Shown: piece after piece, positions 1 through 5,726 of the stretch
Position numbering within the stretch: position 1 is the stretch's first letter
Layout: each line of letters opens with the position of its first letter
Source: CAZFBR01 sp035353495 [NCBI: uncultured bacterium]
Lineage (GTDB): Bacteria > DAOPZR01
Assembly: GCA_964517215.1 (NCBI GenBank)
Contig: CAZFBR010000185.1
Coordinates: 1 to 7,055 of the forward strand
Direction: 5' to 3'
DNA: 7,055 bases
Translations under genes and position numbers: made by a program
Notes under the pieces: generated by a model
The model's database searches: none
Seen by the model: only the letters and a program-made list of their open reading frames with translations
Told to the model about the DNA's origin: nothing

Positions 1-1
1 G

Positions 2-1303
2 GGCGCGAAATACACCGACAAGATGTTCGAGTCGCTGCTGGCGAAGAAACTCAAGGCGGACAAACGTTTCGACAATGAAGAAGCGGTGCGCACCACCCTA
101 CAGCCGTTCGCAACGCTGGATGTGGCCGAGACACTGCTCAAAAGCTTCTACGTAAACGACACCACGGGCGAACGGATCGACCTCAATACGGTGTCGGACG
201 CCAATCTGAAGTCGATGATCGAGAAGGGCCTGGGCGAGGAGCTGGCCAACAAGGTCAAGCTGGCGATCGCCGCCCGCCTCGGGGTGGTGAACGACAGCGC
301 GGTCTCCGGCCGGCTGGATGCCAACACCCTCGGCGACAGCGTGGCGTTCCTCGCGGCGCTGCAGGGGGGCGCGGCGGAGCTGGGTGCGGATGCGCTCATG
401 GCGCGGCAGGGCCAGTTCAAGGCGATGGCCGATGCGGATGCGGTGCTGCAGGCCGCGAACCTGCCGGCCGGCCTGCTGAACGGCCTCGTTCTGCTGACCG
501 AGCCGACGGTTGACGACACGATTCGCTTCAATCTCAACACCATGACCCGTCCCGAGTTGGTGCGCGTGCTGGCAAGCGCCGTGCGGCAGGGCGGCACGGC
601 GGGGGAGCTCACCGAGGCCGCGCAGCAGCTGGCGAAGGTCAAGGAACGGAGCAGCGGCATGCTGGCGGACCTGACCCCGCTGGTCGGGGCGTTGGAGGCA
701 CCGCTGGCCAAGGCGGTGGTGACGCAGCGCTGGCAGGTGCTGCCGTTCATGGTCGAGAGCGTCGAGATGGTCGGGCCCCGCATTGGCGCCGATCTCCGCA
801 CCAAGGCCCTTTACGCGATCATCTACTCGATTATCGCCATGCTGCTCTACCTGGCGATCCGCTTCCAGTTCAAGTACGGGGTTGCGGCCGTGATTGCGCT
901 GGCGCATGACGTGCTAATCACGGTTGGGTTCATGTCGCTGCTGGGCCGGGAATTCGAGATGACGGTGATCGCGGCATTGCTGACCCTGGTCGGTTTCTCG
1001 GTCAACGATACCGTGGTTATTTTCGACCGTATCCGGGAAAAGCTGCGGATTGAGGGGAGCAAGGACTGGAAAGCGACCATTAACAAGGCCATCAACGAGA
1101 CCCTGTCCCGGACCATCATCACCTCGCTGACCGTCTTCTTCACGACGATTTCGCTGCTCCTGCTGGGGAGCGCGGTGACCTTCGATTTTGCTTTGGTGAT
1201 GACCATCGGCCTGTTTGTCGGCTCGTATTCAACCATTTTCATTGCCGCACCCATTCTCATCGAATGGCACAGCTACTTTGAGGCGAAGCGCCCGGTGCGC
1301 TGA
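2..1303 (+). CDS. secF: Protein translocase subunit SecF (or SecF half of a SecD-SecF fusion), 5' truncated
   Basis: SecF is an RND-type membrane protein that works with SecD at the SecYEG channel, using the proton-motive force to help pull exported proteins across the inner membrane. The frame is open to the left window edge, so the ATG at base 23 is probably internal; residues below are numbered from it. Residues 249-258 carry the family signature VGPRIGADL. Five hydrophobic helices follow (about 262-284, 286-308, 312-335, 364-383, 387-414), matching SecF TM2-TM6. Hallmark motifs are IALAHDV (291-297) and GFSVNDTVVIFDRIRE (324-339), with conserved acidic residues in the membrane. The upstream TM1 lies outside the window. 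The roughly 250 residues before TM2 contain no membrane segment and are much longer than the roughly 100-residue loop of E. coli SecF. They contain two 'LNT' motifs (54-56, 171-173) that recall ComEA/GspK-type helix-hairpin modules. A terminator begins 21 nt after the stop, so this closes its transcription unit. The SecF identity is secure; whether SecD is fused upstream cannot be seen. Confidence 0.95.
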   Translation, partial: GAKYTDKMFESLLAKKLKADKRFDNEEAVRTTLQPFATLDVAETLLKSFYVNDTTGERIDLNTVSDANLKSMIEKGLGEELANKVKLAIAARLGVVNDSAVSGRLDANTLGDSVAFLAALQGGAAELGADALMARQGQFKAMADADAVLQAANLPAGLLNGLVLLTEPTVDDTIRFNLNTMTRPELVRVLASAVRQGGTAGELTEAAQQLAKVKERSSGMLADLTPLVGALEAPLAKAVVTQRWQVLPFMVESVEMVGPRIGADLRTKALYAIIYSIIAMLLYLAIRFQFKYGVAAVIALAHDVLITVGFMSLLGREFEMTVIAALLTLVGFSVNDTVVIFDRIREKLRIEGSKDWKATINKAINETLSRTIITSLTVFFTTISLLLLGSAVTFDFALVMTIGLFVGSYSTIFIAAPILIEWHSYFEAKRPVR

Positions 1304-1324
1304 CGCTGTTTGTGGCGAATCCCC

Positions 1325-1360
1325 GCCGCCGACCGGAACACCGGTCGGCGGCTTTTTTCT
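1325..1360 (+). terminator. Intrinsic (Rho-independent) terminator of the secF unit
   Basis: A perfect 12-bp inverted repeat, GCCGCCGACCGG (1325-1336) and CCGGTCGGCGGC (1341-1352), encloses the tetraloop AACA and is followed directly by six T residues (1353-1358). It starts 21 nt after the secF stop codon and lies just upstream of the rel promoter. It therefore separates the export gene from the rel operon. Confidence 0.95.
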
Positions 1361-1374
1361 GCGGCCCGGCCGGC

Positions 1375-1403
1375 ATGACGGCAGCCGGCTGATGAAGTAT
1401 AAT
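1375..1403 (+). promoter_or_regulatory. Sigma70-type promoter for rel
   Basis: The -10 box TATAAT (1398-1403) matches consensus exactly and sits in one of the few AT-rich patches of the window. A -35 candidate ATGACG (1375-1380) matches TTGACA at four of six positions with an ideal 17-bp spacer. Transcription would start near 1410, giving a 5' leader of about 92 nt before the rel GTG. It lies 14 bp after the T-tract of the secF terminator, where a promoter for the next unit is expected. Confidence 0.8.
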
Positions 1404-1412
1404 AACACCCCT

Positions 1413-1505
1413 ATGATACTGACCAACATGGTGCGGGATGGCGGACCGGTTGTTTCCGGCCGGGCGCGGCGGGGCGGCGTCTGCCGCGCGGCGGCACGGG
1501 CGTGA
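1413..1505 (+). CDS. Putative 30-codon leader peptide upstream of rel
   Basis: An ATG at 1413 lies only 9 nt beyond the -10 box, so the message would be leaderless or nearly so. It opens a 30-residue frame starting MILTNMVRDGG and ending in an Arg/Ala-rich tail (RARRGGVCRAAARA). Its TGA (1503-1505) overlaps the rel GTG (1502-1504) as GTGA, a typical translational-coupling junction. The rel start has no good Shine-Dalgarno, which fits re-initiation from a leader ORF. A second in-frame ATG occurs at 1428. There is no homology I can recognise, and a short open frame in GC-rich DNA can be accidental. The peptide is therefore a hypothesis resting on position. Confidence 0.3.
   Translation: MILTNMVRDGGPVVSGRARRGGVCRAAARA
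1474..1496 (+). promoter_or_regulatory. Two mutually exclusive hairpins just before the rel start
   Basis: In the transcript, GCGGC (1474-1478) can pair with GCCGC (1483-1487) across a 4-nt loop. The same 1482-1487 segment can instead form the 6-bp stem TGCCGC/GCGGCA (1482-1487 with 1491-1496) with a 3-nt loop. The second hairpin ends 5 nt before the GTG and would occlude the ribosome-binding region. Both lie inside the putative leader ORF, so its translation would disrupt them. Short GC stems are common in DNA of this composition, so a regulatory role is only possible. Confidence 0.2.
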
Positions 1506-3631
1506 CTGACGAACAGCGGCTGCACGAGCTGACGGCATCGCGGACGGCAGCGGATCGGGCGCTGCTGGCCAGCGCCCTGCGCTATGCGCGGGAGAAGCAT
1601 CGCGGCCAGAAACGGGTGTCGGGCGAGGAATTCGTCAGCCATCCGCTGGCGGTGGCGCTGACCCTGGCGGAACTGAACCTGGACACGCCGACGCTGGTCG
1701 CTGCGCTGCTGCATGACGTCGTCGAGGACTGTGCGGTGGCGCCGGCGGAGCTGGAGGCGGCGTTCGGGGCGGAAATCGCGTTCCTCGTCGCGGGCGTCAC
1801 CAAGCTCAACGCGCTCAACACCGGCGACAAGGTCGCGGCGATGGCCGGCTCGCTGCGCAAGATGCTGCTCGCCATGGGGCAGGACATCCGGGTCATCCTC
1901 ATCAAGCTGGCTGACCGCCGGCACAATCTGACCACCATCGCGCCGCTGCCGCGCGCGCAGCAGGAGAAGATCGCGCGCGAAACGCTCGACCTCTACGCCC
2001 CGCTGGCGCACCGGCTCGGCATGGAGCGGCTCAAGAACGCGCTGCAGGAGATGAGCTTCCGCGTGCTGGCCCCCGAGGCCTATGCCATGCTCGAACGCAA
2101 CGTCGCGGCCAAGGAGAGCGCGCGCGCGGTGCAGGTGCTCACCCTGATTGCCGCGACGGATGAAATGCTGCGCGCAGCCGGCCTGCCGGCGCGGGTGAGC
2201 GGGCGGCCCAAGAATCTCTATTCAATCCATGAAAAGATGCAGCAGCAGGGGATTCCCTTCGCCCAGGTGTACGACCTGGTCGGCCTGCGGGTGATTACCG
2301 GCAATGTGCCCGACTGTTATGCCGTCCTTGGCCTCATCCACCAGCACTGGCCGCCCGTTTTCGAGCGGTTCAAGGATTACATCGCGCGGGCGAAGTCGAA
2401 CGGCTACCAGTCGATCCACACCACGGTGATGGGCGGTGGCGGGACGGTGGTCGAGTTCCAGATCCGCACGGCTGCCATGCACCGTCACGCCGAAGAGGGC
2501 GTCGCCGCGCACTGGCTGTACAAGGAGACCGCGGCGGAGCCGTTCGATGCCATGCGGCAGCTGGCGTGGTACAAGCGCCTGCTCGATTCGCTCGGGGTGG
2601 CGCAGGACCAGCAGGTGTTGCGCGCGGCGAGCGAGGTGCTGGCGGGCCCGGAGGTCATGGTCTTCACGCCGCAGGGTGATGTGAAGGAACTGCCGGTCGG
2701 CAGCACGCCGGTCGACTTTGCCTTTACCGTGCATACCGAGGTCGGGCGCAGCTGCGTGGGGGCCCGGGTCAACGGAAAAATGGTGCCGCTCAACCACCGG
2801 CTGGCCAACGGCGATATTGTCGAGGTGCTGACGCAGAAGGGGCATCAGCCGTCGCGCGACTGGCTGAAATTCACGGTGTCGCCCACCGCGCGGGCGCGGA
2901 TCCGCCGCGTGCTGCGCGAGCAGGACGAGGCGCGCGCGCGGCAGACGGGGCGCGAGCTGCTGGAAAAAGGGGGGCGGCATGAGGGGCTGAAGCTGGAGCG
3001 CATCCTCGGGCATGAACGCTATGCCGCAGCCCTGGCCGAATGCCGCGTCGCCGATACCGAGGCGCTCTACCAGGCGCTGGCGGCGGGGCGGGTGACCGCG
3101 CGGCAGTTCCTGCAGGCGCTGGCCCCGCCGGCCGCCCGGCCGGTGGCGCCGGCCCCGGCAGCCCCCGCCCGGCCGCGCGTGCCCGCCGGCGCCAGCGCCA
3201 TTGTCATCAACGGCGTCTGCGATCCGTATTCGCGGCTCGCCAACTGCTGCCATCCGCTGCCGGGCGACGAGGTGTTCGGTTATGTCACCCGCGGCCGCGG
3301 GGTATCGGTGCATCGTGCCGACTGCCGCAATGCGGGGCTGCTGCGGCAGGAACCGGGGCGCATTGTTGCGGTCGGCTGGCAGGCGCAGGCGGAACAGCGC
3401 TACCGCGTGCGGCTGGTGGCGCACGCGCGCGACCGCAGCGGCCTGCTGGCGGAGACCCTGCGGGCGTTGACCGATGCGGGGGGCGTGGTGGTGGCGTCCC
3501 ATGCCGAAGCGCATGCCGACGGTTCGGCGTCGCTGCAGTATGATGTGGAGGTCAGGGACAGCCGGCAAGGCCAGGCCATGCTGGCGGCGCTGCGCGCCAT
3601 CCAGGGGGTGGCCGATGTGCGCCGGCGCTGA
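1502..3631 (+). CDS. rel: Bifunctional (p)ppGpp synthetase/hydrolase, RelA/SpoT (Rel) family
   Basis: This cytosolic enzyme makes (p)ppGpp from ATP and GTP/GDP and hydrolyses it, setting the stringent response. The 709 residues are a normal full-length long RSH. The HD hydrolase domain (about 20-190) keeps H47, the HDVVED motif (H71, D72, E75, D76) and D138/N142, so hydrolysis should be active, unlike E. coli RelA. The synthetase domain (about 225-345) has GRPKNLYSI (234-242), YDLVGLRV (257-264), the RFKD loop (289-292, the RXKD type of bifunctional enzymes), GYQSIHTTV (301-309) and EFQIRT (318-323). A TGS domain (about 385-445) follows, then a helical region and an Ala/Pro-rich linker (about 541-563). 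Next come the zinc-finger/RIS-type module (C573, C582, C583, H604, C608) and an ACT domain (about 635-709). The GTG at 1502 is the first start after the in-frame TAA at 1403-1405 and places the HD fold at the usual distance. The SD is weak and the start overlaps the leader-ORF stop. The 3' end overlaps the next gene by 17 nt. Divergent positions near the HD site include KLADRRHNLTT, where relatives have KLADRLHNMRT. Confidence 0.97.
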   Translation: MTDEQRLHELTASRTAADRALLASALRYAREKHRGQKRVSGEEFVSHPLAVALTLAELNLDTPTLVAALLHDVVEDCAVAPAELEAAFGAEIAFLVAGVTKLNALNTGDKVAAMAGSLRKMLLAMGQDIRVILIKLADRRHNLTTIAPLPRAQQEKIARETLDLYAPLAHRLGMERLKNALQEMSFRVLAPEAYAMLERNVAAKESARAVQVLTLIAATDEMLRAAGLPARVSGRPKNLYSIHEKMQQQGIPFAQVYDLVGLRVITGNVPDCYAVLGLIHQHWPPVFERFKDYIARAKSNGYQSIHTTVMGGGGTVVEFQIRTAAMHRHAEEGVAAHWLYKETAAEPFDAMRQLAWYKRLLDSLGVAQDQQVLRAASEVLAGPEVMVFTPQGDVKELPVGSTPVDFAFTVHTEVGRSCVGARVNGKMVPLNHRLANGDIVEVLTQKGHQPSRDWLKFTVSPTARARIRRVLREQDEARARQTGRELLEKGGRHEGLKLERILGHERYAAALAECRVADTEALYQALAAGRVTARQFLQALAPPAARPVAPAPAAPARPRVPAGASAIVINGVCDPYSRLANCCHPLPGDEVFGYVTRGRGVSVHRADCRNAGLLRQEPGRIVAVGWQAQAEQRYRVRLVAHARDRSGLLAETLRALTDAGGVVVASHAEAHADGSASLQYDVEVRDSRQGQAMLAALRAIQGVADVRRR
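3604..3608 (+). promoter_or_regulatory. Ribosome-binding site that fixes the glycosyltransferase start
   Basis: AGGGGG (3603-3608) lies inside the last codons of rel, 6 nt before the ATG at 3615. It is the best purine-rich tract near any candidate start. It supports the ATG at 3615 over the earlier in-frame ATG at 3474, which would add 47 Arg/Trp/Met-rich residues that look like rel read out of frame. Confidence 0.6.
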
Positions 3632-5693
3632 GGCGGATTGGCTGACGCGCGGTCGTGATGCGCTGCTCCTGACTGCGGCCGGAATTATAAGCGCGGGCTG
3701 GTGTGCGGCCGGCAGCGGACTGTGGGCATGGCCGGGCGCGCTGCTGCTGGCACTGTGGCTGAATCTCCTCGCGCTGGCGCTGGGTTTGGCGGCGGGCCGG
3801 CGCCTGCTTGTCGGGCAGCCGGCGGCATTGCGCTGGTCGGGCGCGGCCGCGCTGGGCTGGGGGCTGCTCGCGCTGCTGGTCCTGGCGGCCGGCCTGGTCG
3901 CACGCGTGCAGTGGCTTCCGGCAATCAGTGCTGTGCTGGCGTTCCTTATGTTCGGTGCGGGGACTGCCTGGCGCGCGCTGCTGGCCGACGTGCCGGTATG
4001 CTGGCGCGCAGCGGCGTCCGCGCCGCTGGCGCGCTGGGGACGCTGGGGGGTGCTGCTGGCGCTGGCGCCGGCCGCGCTGCTGCTCTCTCCCCCGCCGGTC
4101 ACCTACGACGCCATGACCTACCATCTGGCGCTGCCGCAGCATTATCTGAATACCGGCGGCATCGGTGCGCTGCCGTGGAACCATTACAGCGGCTTTCCGC
4201 AGACGGTCGAACTGTTGTTCCTGCTGGCGCTGGCGCTGGGCGGCTACGGCGCCGTCCCGATGGTGGCTTTTTCGCTTGGGGTGTGGCTGCTGGTTGCGCT
4301 CTGGGGGCTGGCGCGCTCCTGCTGCCGGCTGTCGCCGGCGGCGGCCTGGCTGGCGCTGCTGCTCGCCCTGACGGTGCCGGAGATCTGGGACGGGTTTTCG
4401 GTGGCGATGATCGATGTGCCCGCCGCGCTGTTCATGGTGCTGGCCGCGGCGTTCCTGTTCGGTCGCACGCCGCGCGAATTGGTGGCGGCGGCGGTGTTCA
4501 CCGGCCTGGCGATGGGCTGCAAGTACACGCTCTGGTGTGCGCTCCCGCTGCATGCGCTGGCGGTGCTCTGCCGTCGCGGCGCGCCGGCGGCCGGCGGCAG
4601 TGTGCCCGCCAGCTCGGGCGGGGACGGGCCGCCGGGGGAAGTGATTGCCGGCAGCGGTTGGGGACGCTGGCGGCGGGTGCTGGCGTTCTGCGCGGTGACC
4701 CTGGCGGTGCTGGCGCCGTGGCCGGTTAAGAACATGGCGCTGACCGGAAACCCCGTCTATCCCTTCGCCGGCGACTGGCTGCCGACGCCCGGACTGGACC
4801 CGGTGCTGCGCGCGGCGTATGCGCGGCAGGGGACGCAGCTTTTCGGCACGGCCAAGGATGCCGTCAATCTGCTGGCCCGACCGTGGGACATGGTCATGCA
4901 CGACGAACAGTTCGGCACGGGGACGGTAGGGACGCTGGGCCCGCTGCTGCTGGTGCTCGTGCCGTTTGCCTTTGGCGCCGGGCTGCCGCGCGGCGGGGCG
5001 CTGGCGGCGTATCTCGCGGCGTGGTACCTGTGGTGGTCGTGCACCTCGCAACAGCATCGGCACATTGTTTTTCTCTTCTGCCTGCTGGCGGTGGCGGCGG
5101 CGGCGGGCGCCGCGCAGCTGTGGCGGACGCGCTGGCTGCGGCCGCTGCTGCTGCTGGTGCTGCTGCTCGGCATGGGGCACAATCTCGCCTGGTCGGCGAT
5201 GAAGAAGGAGCGTTTTTACGACGCGTGGGACTGGCTGGCCGGGCGGTACACTGTGACTGAATACCTGACCCGCCATTATCCCGGCTGGCCGGTGTTCGCG
5301 CAGGTCAACCGTCTGCCGGCCGAGGCCGGGCCGGTGCTGGTGGTCGGACATGAATTCGGGGCATGGCTGGAACATGAAGCGGTGGTGGCGCCCGCCTACA
5401 GCCGTGAGCCGCTCGAACGCCTGCTGCTTGGACTGGAACCGCTGCCGGAGCGCACGCCGGCCGGGCTGGCGGCGGAACTGCGCCGGCGCGGGTTTCAGTA
5501 TCTGGTCTGGTCGGAGATCGGCTACGAGTTCAAGCGCGGTTTTCTGCATTACCGGCTGACGCCCGAGGCGCAGGCGTTGCTGGACGGGTTCCGCCGCACC
5601 CAGCTGACGGTCCTGGCTGCCGCCGATCGGGTGACCCTGTATGTGCTGGCCGGTGACGCCGCTTGCCTGCCGCCGTCCGTTGCGGTACACTGA
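3615..5693 (+). CDS. GT-C-fold membrane glycosyltransferase (ArnT/PMT, GT39/RgtA-D-like)
   Basis: This looks like an integral membrane transferase that would move a sugar from a polyprenyl-phosphate donor to a lipid, glycan or protein on the outer face of the inner membrane. From the ATG at 3615 it has 692 residues. About ten or more hydrophobic helices span residues 16-520, followed by a soluble C-terminal domain (about 530-692) likely to lie outside the membrane. The first large loop carries TYDAMTYHLALPQHYL (163-178), whose Asp165 matches the acidic residue GT-C enzymes use for catalysis or metal binding. WNHYSGFPQTVELLF (188-202), GCKYT (301-305) and VKNMALTGNPVYPF (371-384) are further marks of bacterial GT39-like proteins. 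A Gly/Pro/Ser-rich loop (about 323-349) looks like a local expansion. The start lies within the last codons of rel, in another frame, implying co-translation. Donor and acceptor cannot be read from the sequence. The broad class is confident, the exact reaction unknown. Confidence 0.85.
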   Translation: MCAGAEADWLTRGRDALLLTAAGIISAGWCAAGSGLWAWPGALLLALWLNLLALALGLAAGRRLLVGQPAALRWSGAAALGWGLLALLVLAAGLVARVQWLPAISAVLAFLMFGAGTAWRALLADVPVCWRAAASAPLARWGRWGVLLALAPAALLLSPPPVTYDAMTYHLALPQHYLNTGGIGALPWNHYSGFPQTVELLFLLALALGGYGAVPMVAFSLGVWLLVALWGLARSCCRLSPAAAWLALLLALTVPEIWDGFSVAMIDVPAALFMVLAAAFLFGRTPRELVAAAVFTGLAMGCKYTLWCALPLHALAVLCRRGAPAAGGSVPASSGGDGPPGEVIAGSGWGRWRRVLAFCAVTLAVLAPWPVKNMALTGNPVYPFAGDWLPTPGLDPVLRAAYARQGTQLFGTAKDAVNLLARPWDMVMHDEQFGTGTVGTLGPLLLVLVPFAFGAGLPRGGALAAYLAAWYLWWSCTSQQHRHIVFLFCLLAVAAAAGAAQLWRTRWLRPLLLLVLLLGMGHNLAWSAMKKERFYDAWDWLAGRYTVTEYLTRHYPGWPVFAQVNRLPAEAGPVLVVGHEFGAWLEHEAVVAPAYSREPLERLLLGLEPLPERTPAGLAAELRRRGFQYLVWSEIGYEFKRGFLHYRLTPEAQALLDGFRRTQLTVLAAADRVTLYVLAGDAACLPPSVAVH
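5663..5691 (+). promoter_or_regulatory. Possible internal sigma70-type promoter for the DUF2723 gene
   Basis: TTGCCT (5663-5668) and TACACT (5686-5691) are 17 bp apart. Each matches its consensus at four of six positions, and the -10 keeps the key first T, second A and last T. It lies in the last codons of the preceding gene and would start transcription near 5698. Because the two genes are only 33 nt apart, read-through from the rel promoter may suffice. Confidence 0.35.
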
Positions 5694-5714
5694 AACCATG
5701 ACGGCAATGCACTC

Positions 5715-5718
5715 GGAG
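5715..5718 (+). promoter_or_regulatory. Ribosome-binding site of the DUF2723 gene
   Basis: GGAG (5715-5718) lies 8 nt before the GTG at 5727, a good Shine-Dalgarno spacing. The alternative in-frame GTG at 5718 overlaps this GGAG and has no comparable site, so 5727 is preferred. Confidence 0.6.
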
Positions 5719-5726
5719 TGCGGCGC

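Noticed and set aside
23-25. ATG at 23 as the true start of the SecF protein
   Set aside because: The frame is open upstream to the window edge, and a SecF needs an N-terminal membrane helix that is absent after base 23.
1215-1412. A plus-strand frame overlapping the secF 3' end and the terminator
   Set aside because: It reads secF out of frame and crosses the terminator and promoter. Only its last 30 codons, from the ATG at 1413, have positional support as a leader ORF.
3474-3614. Upstream extension of the glycosyltransferase to an ATG at 3474
   Set aside because: The added residues are rel ACT-domain codons read out of frame (Trp/Arg/Met-rich), and the good Shine-Dalgarno is placed for the ATG at 3615.
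1502-3631. Monofunctional RelA (hydrolase-dead) assignment
   Set aside because: The HDVVED motif and the D138/N142 pair are intact and the synthetase loop is RFKD, both typical of bifunctional Rel rather than E. coli-type RelA.
2222-4102. A 626-codon minus-strand frame opposite rel
   Set aside because: It is low-complexity, has no recognisable motif, and crosses the rel/glycosyltransferase boundary. It is a shadow of rel codon usage.
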